A DNA stretch of 64,000 nt from Bacillus sp. HSf4 (GTDB lineage Bacteria > Bacillota > Bacilli > Bacillales > Bacillaceae), in the NCBI RefSeq assembly GCF_029537375.1, contig NZ_CP120679.1:3329501-3393500 (forward strand), given 5' to 3'. Below the pieces are notes generated by a model, which saw only the letters and a list, made by a program, of their open reading frames with translations, did no database searches and was not told where the DNA came from. Positions 55,352-64,000 of this stretch are shown in pieces. The position numbers and the translations under genes were made by a program. How positions within the stretch are numbered: position 1 is the first letter of the stretch; every line of letters starts with the position of its first letter.

Positions 55352-56491
55352 ATGATGATCGGGGTTCCGAAAGAAATCAAAAACAATGAAAACAGGGTGG
55401 CGCTGACTCCCGGTGGAGCAGCGCAGCTGATTGCCGCCGGCCACCGCGTCATCCTGGAAACAGATGCAGGTGCGGGAAGCGGATTCGAAAATGAGGATTA
55501 TGTGTCAGCAGGTGCGGAGATCGCCGAAGAAGCAAAAACGGTTTGGAATACTGCGGAGATGGTGATGAAAGTAAAAGAGCCTTTGCCTGAAGAGTATCCC
55601 TATTTTCGCGAAGGGCTGATCTTGTTCACCTATCTCCATTTGGCTGCGGAGCCTTCTTTGGCTGAAGCTCTAAAACAAAGCGGTGTCATCGCCATCGCTT
55701 ATGAAACGGTAAGTGACGGCCGTTCCCTTCCTTTGCTGACGCCGATGTCGGAAGTCGCCGGACGGATGGCCGCCCAGATCGGTGCGCAATTCCTTGAAAA
55801 GCCGAAAGGCGGAAAAGGCATATTATTAGCCGGCGTTCCCGGTGTGGCTCGCGGAAAAGTGACGATTATCGGAGGAGGCGTCGTCGGCACAAATGCGGCG
55901 AAAATCGCGGCGGGTCTTGGCGCCGATGTGACAATGATCGATTTGAACGCAGATCGGCTCCGCCAGCTTGACGATCAGTTCGGCCATCAAATCAAAACGC
56001 TGATGTCAAACCCGGTCAATATTGCCGATGCTGTCGCTGAAGCCGATCTTCTCATTTGTGCGGTGCTGATTCCCGGCGCAAAGGCTCCGACATTGGTGAC
56101 GGAAGAAATGGTCAAACAGATGAAGCCCGGCTCCGTTATCGTGGATGTCGCCATTGATCAAGGCGGAATTGTCGAGACGGTTGACCACATCACGACCCAT
56201 GACAATCCGACATATGAAAAGCACGGCATTGTCCATTACGCCGTCGCCAACATGCCCGGCGCCGTCCCGCGGACATCCACAGTGGCGCTGACAAATGTAA
56301 CGGTTCCATACGCCCTTGAGATCGCAAACAAGGGCGCGGAAAAAGCGGTTCTTGAAAATCCAGCCTTAAAGGCCGGCGTCAATGTGGCAAGCGGACATAT
56401 CACATATGAAGCGGTGGCAAAAGCTTTAAATGACAGCTATGTACCGCCGGAATTGGCGCTTGAAAGTTCGTCGTCAGCGGCTGGGGCGTGA
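55352..56491 (+). CDS. ald: Alanine dehydrogenase
   Basis: A 379-residue NAD-dependent enzyme converting L-alanine to pyruvate and ammonia, needed for growth on alanine and for sporulation. Landmarks are [20 protein letters not shown] at the N-terminus, the Rossmann motif [17 protein letters not shown] near residue 170 and the catalytic H96 region (YLHLAAEP). GAAGGAGG precedes tandem ATG codons; either could be used. The protein is nearly identical in pattern to B. subtilis Ald. Confidence 0.97.
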   Translation: MMIGVPKEIKNNENRVALTPGGAAQLIAAGHRVILETDAGAGSGFENEDYVSAGAEIAEEAKTVWNTAEMVMKVKEPLPEEYPYFREGLILFTYLHLAAEPSLAEALKQSGVIAIAYETVSDGRSLPLLTPMSEVAGRMAAQIGAQFLEKPKGGKGILLAGVPGVARGKVTIIGGGVVGTNAAKIAAGLGADVTMIDLNADRLRQLDDQFGHQIKTLMSNPVNIADAVAEADLLICAVLIPGAKAPTLVTEEMVKQMKPGSVIVDVAIDQGGIVETVDHITTHDNPTYEKHGIVHYAVANMPGAVPRTSTVALTNVTVPYALEIANKGAEKAVLENPALKAGVNVASGHITYEAVAKALNDSYVPPELALESSSSAAGA

Positions 56492-56498
56492 CATGTTC

Positions 56499-56537
56499 AA
56501 AAGACAGAGGCTTACTCGCAGGCCTCTGTCTTTTTTT
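56499..56537. terminator. Bidirectional terminator of ald and yuiH
   Basis: Stem AAAAGACAGAGGC / GCCTCTGTCTTTT followed by a T-run between convergent genes. Confidence 0.9.
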
Positions 56538-57132
56538 AATCAAAGCTGTATCTTTCTTCTTTCCAAGGGTCTCCCCTCATATGGTAACCATTTTTCTCCC
56601 AAAATCCCGGGTGGTTTTCCTTTGTAAACTGGATGCCCCTCAGCCATTTGGCGCTTTTCCAAAAATAAAGGTGCGGCATGATCGCCCTCAGCGGAAAACC
56701 GTGCTCAGGAGTAAGCGGAGCGCCGTTATGGGAGTGGGCCAGCAAAGAGGAATCCAGCAAAAAATCCTTCAGCGGCACATTGGTCGTCCAGCCTTCCTCA
56801 GCGTGCAAGATCACATATCGGGCTTCCTCAAGCGGCTTTGCGATTTTGGCTATCTCCTGTGTCTTGATTCCCTTCCAGACATTATCGAGTTTTGACCATC
56901 CCGTCACACAGTGGATGTCGTTTGACACTTCGCTTTCCGGGAGCTCGCACAGTTCCTCAAAGGATAATAAGAGCGGCTGTTCAACCAATCCGTAGATTTG
57001 CAGATTCCATTTTGACAAATCTCCATAATCGGGAACATCGCCTGTGTGAAGGACGGGAAACGTCGTGGTGACATTCTGGTTCGGGGGCACTCTGTCAGAT
57101 GGCTTGTGCTGTTTTGCTTTTCCAAAAAACAT
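56536..57132 (-). CDS. yuiH: Molybdopterin-dependent oxidoreductase-like protein YuiH
   Basis: A 198-residue protein of the sulfite-oxidase molybdopterin domain family. The molybdenum-ligating cysteine is in NDIHCVTGWSKLDNVWKG near residue 74; other motifs are EEGWTTNVPLKDFL and PLTPEHGFPLRAIMPHLYFW. No signal peptide is visible, so a cytosolic role is likely. Substrate unknown. GAGGTG site before the ATG. It is divergent from bioY. Confidence 0.9.
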   Translation of the reverse strand: MFFGKAKQHKPSDRVPPNQNVTTTFPVLHTGDVPDYGDLSKWNLQIYGLVEQPLLLSFEELCELPESEVSNDIHCVTGWSKLDNVWKGIKTQEIAKIAKPLEEARYVILHAEEGWTTNVPLKDFLLDSSLLAHSHNGAPLTPEHGFPLRAIMPHLYFWKSAKWLRGIQFTKENHPGFWEKNGYHMRGDPWKEERYSFD

Positions 57133-57149
57133 GTGGCAAGCACCTCTCT

Positions 57150-57183
57150 TTTGTTAACTAGTATAGAAATAAGGTTGACAAAC
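57150..57183. promoter_or_regulatory. BirA operator and promoter of bioY
   Basis: TTTGTTAAC (57150-57158) and GTTGACAAA (57174-57182) form the separated inverted repeat typical of Firmicute BirA boxes. The right half contains TTGACA (57175-57180), which, with TACGAT at 57199-57204, would be the bioY promoter. Confidence 0.72.
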
Positions 57184-57232
57184 TCTTTCATCATCTTTTA
57201 CGATAGGAGGAGAATGAAGGAGGAAGAACAAC

Positions 57233-57829
57233 ATGACAAAACAAAAGCTTCGTGCCAGTGACATGGCGCTTGCTGGAATGTTTGCCGCTCTGATGGGAAT
57301 CGGCGCCAACATCACTTCGTTTGCTCCCTTCCTGCAAATCGGCGGAATTCCGCTGACGATGCAGCCGTTTTTCTGCCTGCTGGCGGGCCTTCTGCTCGGC
57401 CGCAGACTGGGGGCGTTATCCATGATTGTTTATGCGTTGGTTGGCTTTATCGGCGCGCCTGTTTTCGCCTCGTTTTCCGGGGGAATATCCGCTCTTTTCA
57501 AGGGCAGCGGCGGTTTTATTTTATCCTACATCCCCGCGGCATATGCCGCAGGCTGGATCACAGACAGAAAATCCGAGCCGAAAGCAGCCGATTTTTTCAC
57601 CGCTTCAGTCATCGGTACATTGATCATCTACCTGATCGGCGTCAACTATATGTATTTCGCTTTTAAAACTTGGCTGAACACACCGATCACCTATTCTTAC
57701 GCCTGGGTCATGATGACCTGGTTTTTCATCAAGGATCTGGCCTTCTCCGTTCTGTTGGCCGCCCTCGCCTCAAAAGTTTACAAAGCGGTTCAGAAAGCCG
57801 CCGGCTTCAAAAGAAATCCCACTTTTTAA
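57233..57829 (+). CDS. bioY: Biotin transporter substrate-binding subunit BioY (YuiG)
   Basis: A 198-residue ECF S-component with six helices. Motifs are ADMALAGMFAALMGIGANI at the N-terminus and the central GALSMIVYALVGFIGAPVFA. It binds biotin and works with the EcfA/T module. B. subtilis has two BioY paralogs; this one (yuiG/bioYB) matches by location beside yuiH. A BirA operator lies upstream. Its terminator is split by the insertion sequence. Confidence 0.92.
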   Translation: MTKQKLRASDMALAGMFAALMGIGANITSFAPFLQIGGIPLTMQPFFCLLAGLLLGRRLGALSMIVYALVGFIGAPVFASFSGGISALFKGSGGFILSYIPAAYAAGWITDRKSEPKAADFFTASVIGTLIIYLIGVNYMYFAFKTWLNTPITYSYAWVMMTWFFIKDLAFSVLLAALASKVYKAVQKAAGFKRNPTF

Positions 57830-57830
57830 A

Positions 57831-57843
57831 AAAAGAGAACCTT
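57831..57843. terminator. Left arm of the split bioY/yuiF terminator
   Basis: AAAAGAGAACC at 57831-57841 pairs perfectly with GGTTCTCTTTT at 59412-59422. The two arms are separated by the insertion sequence. Confidence 0.85.
57839..57843. repeat. Target duplication, left copy
   Basis: ACCTT; the same five bases occur at 59403-59407 on the other side of the insertion sequence. Confidence 0.75.
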
Positions 57844-59402
57844 CAGCTTGTAGAGAAACCCATGTTTTTCTACAAGCTTTTTGTTTTAAATAGGTTTTGA
57901 TATGTTTTTCTTCTTACAAAGAAACAGAAAAAGGCCTCCCACACTCCTAGCCTAGCTTCGCTAGGTGTGTGGCAATCTTCTTCATATTCTGGCAGGTAGC
58001 TGTGAGGAGAACTTGTTCCGTCACATTCCGTTTTCCCCTCAACCGGCAGTAGCGAAGCCCATGCAGCTGTTTTGAATCTGCAAAGCTTCGCTCTATTTTT
58101 TCTTTTCTTTTTTTGTAGAGGTTTTTTCCTGAGGCAGTCAAACGATTTTCCCTGACCTTTTCTTTATGATCCTCCCATATGTGTCTTGAAACGACCTTCT
58201 GATGGTTTTTAGATCGTGTACAGCTCTCAAGCAGAGGACATGAAGCGCATTTTTCAGGATTTGATTTATAAAACCTGTAGCCTTTTCGATCGGTTGTGGA
58301 GTAAAAAAGTGTTTGTCCGTTTGGACAAATGTACTGATCTTTTTCATTGTCGTATTGAAACTTCCATTTAGGAAACAAACCTTTTTTAGGATGAAAGCGT
58401 CTGTGGGCAATGACGCCAAAAATATGGCGGTCGGAAAGCCCTTTACAGATTGGTGTTGTTAAATAGCCGGAATCCAGAGCGACGGCTTCAACTTGAAAAC
58501 CAAATCGTCCGATTTGGTGATCTAAACGATCAAGATAAGGTGCAGAATCATGGACATTGCCAGGTGTTACATAGACATCGGTGATGATATTGTATTTCAT
58601 ATCCGTTGTTCGATGATCCAAATAGAAAAAACCTTCAGGTTTATTTTCACGGTAAAGATAGCCGCTTTCGGGATCGGTGGTACTGTGGCGAATTTCTTTT
58701 TTAGCTTTCACCTCCTCTTTGGCTTTTAAAGACTTTTTTCCGTGCGCCTCTCGATCTTCTTGCACGGCTTCATCCAAGTCCTTTATATAGTTTTGTGTAT
58801 CCTGTTCAATTGTTTTCCTCGTATATTTATGCTTGTTGGCGTTGGCTTTGAGATGGGTTGAATCGGTAAAAAGGACACGCCCGCCAACCATTTCGTGATT
58901 GATGGCTTGAAGGACAATTTCATCAAAAATATCTTGGAAAATGGTTGTATCTTTGAAACGAGTGCGTCGGTTCCAACTGATCGTTGAATGATGAGGAACT
59001 GGATCATTGATATTTAATCCTAAAAACCATCTGTAGGCCATATTGTAGTAAATTTCTTTTTCGAGCTGTCTTTCTGAACGGATACCGTACAGGTATCCGA
59101 TAAACATCATTTTGAATAAAATCAATGGATCGAGAGATGGCCGGCCATTATTCTCACTGTAGTAAGGCTTAACCTTTTCAATAATGAACGAGAAATCTAT
59201 GTATTTGTCAATTTTGCGTAGCAGATGATCCTCTTCAACAAGTTGATCAAGCAATACGAATTCGGCTTCGTTTTGAGAAGAATTTCTGGTGTAGAACATT
59301 AGCAAAACACCTTCCTTTTAAGTCCTTTTCTTTATTATAAAATGAAGAAATGGATGATTTAAGGGAAAAATAAAAGACTGTCGAGATTTTCTCGACAGCC
59401 TG
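57844..59402. mobile_element. IS1182-family insertion sequence, 1559 bp
   Basis: The element has one intact transposase gene and imperfect terminal inverted repeats. The left end CAGCTTGTAGAGAAA and the right end (reverse complement) CAGGCTGTCGAGAAA match at 12 of 15 positions. Each end carries its own hairpin (57846-57877; 59376-59400). ACCTT flanks it on both sides. It sits between convergent bioY and yuiF, in the loop of their shared terminator. Confidence 0.85.
57947..59299 (-). CDS. IS1182-family transposase
   Basis: A 450-residue DDE transposase. The N-terminal DUF772-type domain (NNGRPSLDPLILFKMMFIGY near residues 50-69) is followed by the catalytic DDE core: FTDSTHLKANANKHKY near 144, EAVALDSGYLT near 268 and a C-terminal glutamate in KKRKEKIERSFADSKQLHG. 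A zinc-like cluster, YICPNGQ with CASCPLLESC, lies between. The gene is full length and probably active. The start is ATG 59299 or TTG 59305; the AAGGAAG site suits the TTG better. Confidence 0.9.
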   Translation of the reverse strand: MFYTRNSSQNEAEFVLLDQLVEEDHLLRKIDKYIDFSFIIEKVKPYYSENNGRPSLDPLILFKMMFIGYLYGIRSERQLEKEIYYNMAYRWFLGLNINDPVPHHSTISWNRRTRFKDTTIFQDIFDEIVLQAINHEMVGGRVLFTDSTHLKANANKHKYTRKTIEQDTQNYIKDLDEAVQEDREAHGKKSLKAKEEVKAKKEIRHSTTDPESGYLYRENKPEGFFYLDHRTTDMKYNIITDVYVTPGNVHDSAPYLDRLDHQIGRFGFQVEAVALDSGYLTTPICKGLSDRHIFGVIAHRRFHPKKGLFPKWKFQYDNEKDQYICPNGQTLFYSTTDRKGYRFYKSNPEKCASCPLLESCTRSKNHQKVVSRHIWEDHKEKVRENRLTASGKNLYKKRKEKIERSFADSKQLHGLRYCRLRGKRNVTEQVLLTATCQNMKKIATHLAKLG

Positions 59403-59422
59403 ACCTTTGCGGGTTCTCTTTT
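59403..59422. terminator. Right target copy and right arm of the split terminator
   Basis: ACCTT (59403-59407) is the second target copy. TGCG and then GGTTCTCTTTT (59412-59422) form the other arm of the hairpin broken by the insertion sequence. Confidence 0.8.
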
Positions 59423-59443
59423 CATTTTAACAAATATCCAAAA

Positions 59444-60772
59444 TTAAAGGACGATAGCCGCGATCCAGCCAAACAGGATCAGCGGGATGTTATAAAAGAT
59501 GAACGTCGGCACACAAGTATCCCAAATGTGATGGTGCTGTCCATCGGCATTTAAGCCTGATGTCGGTCCTAACGTACTGTCGCTCGCAGGCGAGCCGGCA
59601 TCTCCCAAAGCTGCCGCCGTTCCGATAATGGCGATCGTCGCCAGCGGGCTGAAGCCGAGCTGTGAGCAGAGCGGGACGAATATCGTGGCAATGATCGGGA
59701 TCGTCGCAAATGATGAGCCGATTCCCATTGTAATCAACAGCCCGACGATCAGCATCAATAGCGCGCCGACAACCTGGTTATTGCTGATCAAACCGGTGGA
59801 TGCTTCAACAAGGGATTTGACATGGCCCGTTTTCTCAAGCACATTGGCAAAACCTGCAGCGGCAAGCATGACAAAGCCGATAAACGCCATCATGTTCATC
59901 CCGTTTGTGATCAATTCGTCGGCTTCGCCTCGTTTCATGGCGCCGCTTAAGAATAAGACCGCCAATCCGCTGAGCGCGCCGAAGATCATCCCGTCAACAT
60001 CAAGGCTTTGTGACAAATACAGCTGCACGCTTAATGAAACGGCGATGGCCAGCACTGCGATAGAGAGGCTTTTTTTCGTATAAGCCGCAGGTTTTTGACC
60101 GGCGATTTCCTTCATTTCATATGTGCGCGGTTTCCGGTATACGAAAGCGGCGATTGCTAGCCCCACAACCATTCCACCAACCGGAATGATCATCGCCAGC
60201 GGAATATCCGAAAGAGAAACGGAGAGTCCCGCGTCTTTCATATTATCTTTCAAAATCCCCTGGAAAATCTGGCCGAAACCGACCGGAAGCAAAATATACG
60301 GAGCCGTTAATCCGAAAGTCATCGCACACGCAATGATCCGGCGGTCAACTTGAAGCTCATTTAAAATTTTGAGCAGCGGCGGGATTAACACCGGGATAAA
60401 TGCGATATGAACGGGAACGACATTTTGCGACATACAGGAAATGATTAAAATCACAAGAACGATCAACACTTTTGACAGTGTTTTGCGCCGCGTGTCCCCT
60501 TCTTTGCCGATCAGCTTTACAGCCGCTTCAACCATGGCATCCGGGAGGCCCGTTTTCGTCAAAGCGACCGCGAATGCGCCGAGAAGCGCATAGCTGACGG
60601 CTACCGTCGCATTTCCTCCAAGCCCTTCGGTAAAGACGCTGACCGTCTGACCGAGGCCGAGCCCGCCAGTCAGACCGCCGGCAAGGGCGCCCGCAATCAA
60701 GGCAATGACAACATTGACCCGCAGCAGGCTTAATATCAGCATAACAATAACTGCAATCACAACTGCATTCAT
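59444..60772 (-). CDS. yuiF: NhaC/ArsB-superfamily amino-acid transporter YuiF
   Basis: A 442-residue membrane protein with about 11 to 12 helices of the ion-transporter superfamily. Typical elements are ALAGGLTGGLG near residue 35, GSSFATIPIIATIFVPLC near 355 and GDAGSPASDSTLGPTSGLNADGQHHHIWD near 390. YuiF is thought to move an amino acid with Na+ or H+; the histidine-rich end is conserved. A GGAGG site precedes the ATG. Its terminator is interrupted by the insertion sequence. Confidence 0.88.
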   Translation of the reverse strand: MNAVVIAVIVMLILSLLRVNVVIALIAGALAGGLTGGLGLGQTVSVFTEGLGGNATVAVSYALLGAFAVALTKTGLPDAMVEAAVKLIGKEGDTRRKTLSKVLIVLVILIISCMSQNVVPVHIAFIPVLIPPLLKILNELQVDRRIIACAMTFGLTAPYILLPVGFGQIFQGILKDNMKDAGLSVSLSDIPLAMIIPVGGMVVGLAIAAFVYRKPRTYEMKEIAGQKPAAYTKKSLSIAVLAIAVSLSVQLYLSQSLDVDGMIFGALSGLAVLFLSGAMKRGEADELITNGMNMMAFIGFVMLAAAGFANVLEKTGHVKSLVEASTGLISNNQVVGALLMLIVGLLITMGIGSSFATIPIIATIFVPLCSQLGFSPLATIAIIGTAAALGDAGSPASDSTLGPTSGLNADGQHHHIWDTCVPTFIFYNIPLILFGWIAAIVL

Positions 60773-60901
60773 ATTTAAACCTCCGAAAAAACACTTTAGT
60801 TTGCTAATGTAGTAGATAATTAAAGTAATGAACGTATATTACCACATCTTTTGCGATTGCGTCAATGAAGCTTTGAAAATGTGAAAATTAACCAATAAAA
60901 A

Positions 60902-60922
60902 AATCCCCTGGTGAAGGGGATT
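60902..60922 (-). terminator. Terminator of pepA
   Basis: Stem AATCCCC / GGGGATT with a seven-base loop, followed on the minus strand by a long T-run, just after the stop. Confidence 0.88.
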
Positions 60923-60930
60923 CTAAAAGA

Positions 60931-62421
60931 TCATACATCTCCTGTAAACCGCTCAACAAACGTGACAAGCGTTCTCACCATCACACCTGTCCCGCCTTTT
61001 GGCCCGAAGCATGTATGCTGATTTGTCGTTGCCGTTCCGGCTATATCAAGATGCACCCATGGCGTCTGCTCTGCGAATTCACCGAGAAAAGTCCCGGCCA
61101 TTATGGCGTGGCCTTCTCTGCCGGGCGAATTGTTTAAGTCGGCCATTTGGCTGTTTTTCACTCTCTTTTTGTCCTTTTCTGTTATCGGAAGCTGCCAGAT
61201 CGCTTCTCCCGCTTCATCAGCGGCTTCCCGCACCCGGTCATAAAGCGGCGCGTGATTCGTCATGGCCCCCGTTGTTTCCGTGCCGAGAGCGACGATGACG
61301 CCGCCTGTCAGTGTCGCGACATCGATCAATACGTTTGCTCCATGGTGTTTCGCATAAGTCAGACCGTCGGCCAGGGCAAGCCGTCCTTCAGCATCCGTAT
61401 TCAAAATTTCAATCGTCTTGCCGCATAAGGAAACGATGACATCGTCGGGCTTCATGGCGCTTCCGGAAATCATATTGTCCGTAGACGGGATGACAGCGAG
61501 AACATTTTGCTCGGGACGAAGTTCGCCGATCGCTTCCATCGCCCCTAAAACGCTTGCGGCTCCTCCCATATCCGATTTCATCCCGACAATGCCGTCCTTC
61601 GTTTTAAGAGAATAGCCACCTGTATCAAACGTGATTCCCTTGCCGACCAAACCGATCACATCATCCCATGTTTCTTTTCCTTGATATTTAAGCACGATCA
61701 TTTTCGGCGGTTCTTCAGACCCTTGGTTGACCGCCAAGAGCCCGCCCATGCCGAGTTCTTCCATTTCCTCTTTCTCAAGGATTTCGCATTCGAATTCGTA
61801 TTTAGCCGCCAGTTCAGCCGCATAGGAAGCGAGATCGGCCGCGGTCAGCATATTGCCCGGCATATTGACGAGCGTTCTGGCTGAATTCGTGGCATGTCCA
61901 TACACTTGGCCGACATGAAGGCTTGCCTGAACCTCCTTCAGGTCATGATCAGTTAATACGAAAACGTTTTGCAGGTGGTGCTCGGGTTCGTTCGGTCTGT
62001 GCTTGTAATCCTGCACCTCATATGTTGAGAGCATGCAGGACTCCGCCAGTGCATGGGCGGCATCGTTTGCATCGATTTGATCAGATACAAAGCTGTCTAG
62101 CAAAACGGTTATGTCCTGCTTTTTGTCTTTGTGAATCATTTGAACCGCTTCTGCAAAGCACCGCTTTGCATCCTCGAACGAGAAGTCCGCTTCCCGGCCC
62201 AATCCGACGACATACAGCCGTTTAACTCCCGTAAGCGAGGGGGTAAATATTTTAGAAACTTGCGCTTTTTTGGAGGATACATCACCGTTTTTTAACAGCT
62301 GCAAAAGCTGGCCGTTCAACAGGCGGTCGATTTCTTCCGCTTTTCCGTACAGACGGCTTTTTTTAAACAATCCGATCAGCAGCGTTTCTTTTTTTTCAAA
62401 GTCTTTAAAGGCATAAAACAT
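60931..62421 (-). CDS. pepA: Leucyl aminopeptidase (M17)
   Basis: A 496-residue cytosolic M17 metallo-aminopeptidase. The N-terminal domain (residues 1-165) is diverged. The catalytic domain has [19 protein letters not shown] near residue 262, [14 protein letters not shown] and the signature [12 protein letters not shown] near residue 341. It removes N-terminal residues from peptides using two metal ions. It is YuiE in B. subtilis naming. AAGGAG ribosome site. Confidence 0.95.
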   Translation of the reverse strand: MFYAFKDFEKKETLLIGLFKKSRLYGKAEEIDRLLNGQLLQLLKNGDVSSKKAQVSKIFTPSLTGVKRLYVVGLGREADFSFEDAKRCFAEAVQMIHKDKKQDITVLLDSFVSDQIDANDAAHALAESCMLSTYEVQDYKHRPNEPEHHLQNVFVLTDHDLKEVQASLHVGQVYGHATNSARTLVNMPGNMLTAADLASYAAELAAKYEFECEILEKEEMEELGMGGLLAVNQGSEEPPKMIVLKYQGKETWDDVIGLVGKGITFDTGGYSLKTKDGIVGMKSDMGGAASVLGAMEAIGELRPEQNVLAVIPSTDNMISGSAMKPDDVIVSLCGKTIEILNTDAEGRLALADGLTYAKHHGANVLIDVATLTGGVIVALGTETTGAMTNHAPLYDRVREAADEAGEAIWQLPITEKDKKRVKNSQMADLNNSPGREGHAIMAGTFLGEFAEQTPWVHLDIAGTATTNQHTCFGPKGGTGVMVRTLVTFVERFTGDV

Positions 62422-62584
62422 CTGTCCACAGCTCCTTACCAGCAGAGTGAGTAAAATTGAAGCAACAATGTTATAATAGGAAAAACATTTTTTCCTTATG
62501 AGGTTTCATATGATATATTTTAGCAAATAACCGCATACTTTTCTGAATTCATCTCTATTTTTTTTTAGAAAGGATGTTCTGAAA

Positions 62585-63061
62585 ATGGAAATCCTCAATA
62601 ACTTTCCTTTACTGGCGAGCTTCGCTGCCATCTTTTTTGCTCAGTTCATCAAAGTGCCCATTTATTTTGTCGTCTCAAAAAAATGGGATTGGCGGCTGTT
62701 GACCAGCACGGGGGGGATGCCGAGCTCTCATTCAGCGGCCGTTACGGCCCTGTCAACGGGTGTGGCTCTTGACCATGGGATGGATTCGTCTTTATTTGCC
62801 GTCTCTTCGATATTTGCGGTCATTACGATGTTTGATGCGACCGGAGTCAGAAGGCACGCCGGAGAACAGGCGACGGTCATCAACCGGCTCGTCCGCGACT
62901 TCAACCGCTTTGTCAGTGAGGCAAAGGATTTTCCAAAAGTGCATCAGGAGGAAAAGCAAAAAAAGTTAAAAGAGCTGTTGGGCCATCAGCCGATCGAGGT
63001 CTTTTTCGGAGGATTGACCGGCATCGCTTTAACGCTGATTCTGCACTATTTATTCATGTAA
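62585..63061 (+). CDS. yuiD: DUF212 acid-phosphatase-like membrane protein YuiD
   Basis: A 158-residue protein of the DUF212/VanZ-like PAP2-related group. The motif GGMPSSHSAAVTALSTGVAL near residues 43-62 contains the SSHSA core of phosphatase-type membrane enzymes. Several helices follow. GAAAGGATG ribosome site. Function unknown. It is divergent from pepA. Confidence 0.9.
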   Translation: MEILNNFPLLASFAAIFFAQFIKVPIYFVVSKKWDWRLLTSTGGMPSSHSAAVTALSTGVALDHGMDSSLFAVSSIFAVITMFDATGVRRHAGEQATVINRLVRDFNRFVSEAKDFPKVHQEEKQKKLKELLGHQPIEVFFGGLTGIALTLILHYLFM

Positions 63062-63064
63062 AAT

Positions 63065-63105
63065 AAAAAACGTTTAAGCCCGTTTTTCGGACTTAAACGT
63101 TTTTT
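63065..63105. terminator. Bidirectional terminator of yuiD and yuiC
   Basis: Perfect stem AAAAAACGTTTAAG / CTTAAACGTTTTTT with an inner loop between convergent genes. Confidence 0.92.
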
Positions 63106-63108
63106 TGC

Positions 63109-63783
63109 TTATTCTTTCGCCATTTTATATTTTTGCCTGAATACCTGCATCGATTTGTTTTCATTCAGCTTCATGAGATCCTCTTCGGTCACGGAGCCGT
63201 CCCCTTTTTTAATGACATAGACATCAAGGGTTTTCTTTCCCCATTCATTATAGACATCTTCAACCGTTTCATAATACAGGTCCAGCCTGTTCCCTTTAAT
63301 CGCCGATCCCGTATCAGCGACCACGCCGTAGCCGTAGTCGGGAATGAACAAAATCGTTCCGATCGGAAACACGTTCGGGTCCGCTGCAACGGTCGAATAT
63401 AAATCTCTTTTCACTTTGACTCCTGAATATGTAAGCCCGTACTCAGGATCGTGAGGCTGTTTTCCAGTCGATTCAACCCCTGCGGTATAGCCTGTTGCCG
63501 TGACTTTTTGTTTCGGATATTTACTCCAGTCAAATGCGTCTTCAAGTTTTTTCGGTTTGTTTTTAATTTGCTTGGCGGCAGACAAAGACGTCGTTTCCGC
63601 CCTTTCTTTCGGAAGTGATTTAAAGGTTAGCCCCAATTGTTTAAGGGACAGGTCCCGTTCTTTTGCCCAGTTTGATAAATCCTCTGCTTCGACGCCTGAT
63701 ACGGCAAAGAAAGTCGTCATGAAAGCCAGGACGAACAATATCGTCATCAAAAAGCGCCTGCACATTGTTATCACTTTTCTCAA
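63109..63783 (-). CDS. yuiC: Secreted 3D-domain protein YuiC
   Basis: A 224-residue exported protein. The signal peptide (residues 1-33, [23 protein letters not shown]) is followed by a linker and a 3D (Sps/MltA-type) domain with [16 protein letters not shown] near residue 96 and [19 protein letters not shown] near residue 159. These three-aspartate proteins act on peptidoglycan in stationary phase or germination. TTG 63783 with GAGGAG is used; ATG 63765 is an alternative. Confidence 0.9.
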   Translation of the reverse strand: MRKVITMCRRFLMTILFVLAFMTTFFAVSGVEAEDLSNWAKERDLSLKQLGLTFKSLPKERAETTSLSAAKQIKNKPKKLEDAFDWSKYPKQKVTATGYTAGVESTGKQPHDPEYGLTYSGVKVKRDLYSTVAADPNVFPIGTILFIPDYGYGVVADTGSAIKGNRLDLYYETVEDVYNEWGKKTLDVYVIKKGDGSVTEEDLMKLNENKSMQVFRQKYKMAKE

Positions 63784-63886
63784 ATCTTCCCACTCCTCTC
63801 ACCATCTAGTTGTTTCCAAGAGTGGGCGGAAATATTCAGATGGCGAGATAATTTCAAGAAAGTTGGGAAAATTCACACCAAAAAAC

Positions 63887-63911
63887 CCTCTTCAGCAAAA
63901 AGAAGAAGGTT
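63887..63911 (-). terminator. Terminator of yuiB
   Basis: Stem AACCCTCTTC / GAAGAAGGTT (one G-U pair) at the yuiB stop, followed by a T-run on the minus strand. Confidence 0.75.
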
Positions 63912-64000
63912 AAAACATTTGGTATCCTCTTTTTCGCAAAGCTTTGATCGTGACTCCTGACAAAAGGGCCCCGGCCATCCCGCTTGCTAAAATAATAATG
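63910..64000 (-). CDS. yuiB: C-terminal end of YuiB (partial)
   Basis: The last 30 codons of a minus-strand gene, ending ASGMAGALLSGVTIKALRKR and then GYQMF with stop TAA at 63910-63912. The remainder lies beyond the window. The hydrophobic stretch followed by a basic tail and the position next to yuiC agree with the small membrane protein YuiB. Confidence 0.7.
   Translation of the reverse strand, partial: IIILASGMAGALLSGVTIKALRKRGYQMF

Overview
The window is a chromosomal segment of a Bacillus of the B. subtilis group, most likely the B. licheniformis/B. paralicheniformis branch. Gene order follows the pgi (yugL) to yuiB segment of B. subtilis 168 almost gene for gene, and product lengths often match those I remember. 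Protein sequences are clearly diverged, and there are local insertions and losses. No rRNA, tRNA, CRISPR array, prophage or plasmid feature was found. The only mobile element is one IS1182-type insertion sequence.

Layout. 1-13.5 kb: pgi, an iron alcohol dehydrogenase (yugJ), yuzA, yugI, the alanine aminotransferase pair alaT-alaR, yugF, yugE, an unassigned membrane protein, patB, kapB and kapD (no kinB between patB and kapB), an MFS transporter, and pbpD broken by a one-base insertion. 13.5-20.8 kb: yuxK, yufK, the malate two-component system malK-malR and its transporter maeN. Between malR and maeN, where strain 168 carries a nucleoside ABC transporter, lies a phosphatidylethanolamine operon (pssA, a DedA gene, psd). 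21-27 kb: the seven-gene Mrp Na+/H+ antiporter. 27-32 kb: menI, comA, comP, comX, comQ and degQ, the competence quorum-sensing cassette. comX and degQ are short genes read here directly from the sequence. 32-41 kb: yuzC, an EAL-HDOD protein, the NAD salvage pair pncA-pncB, yueI/H/G/F, a secreted esterase/lipase with a CcpA cre site, yueE and yueD. 42-52 kb: a complete type VIIb secretion operon, yukE-yukD-yukC-yukBA-yueB-yueC, including the SPP1 phage receptor YueB. 52-57 kb: an alanine cluster (AGCS symporter, adeR, ald), then yuiH and the biotin transporter bioY. 57.8-59.4 kb: the insertion sequence. 59.4-64 kb: yuiF, pepA, yuiD, yuiC and the 3' end of yuiB.

How the parts work together. ComQ processes and prenylates ComX, ComP senses it, ComA is activated and switches on degQ (a ComA-box-like site lies upstream). 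MalK-MalR senses malate and drives maeN. Alanine metabolism appears twice: synthesis by AlaT under AlaR, and uptake plus breakdown by the symporter and Ald under AdeR. Mrp provides sodium and pH homeostasis. The T7SS genes form one co-directional overlapping operon with a putative attenuator behind the WXG100 substrate.

Most notable observations: the IS sits in the loop of the bioY/yuiF transcription terminator with an ACCTT duplication, and removing it in thought restores a perfect hairpin; the AT-rich comQ-comX-comP mosaic has an unusual ComX; pbpD is frameshifted; kinB is absent; and YueB contains four 39-bp tandem repeats.
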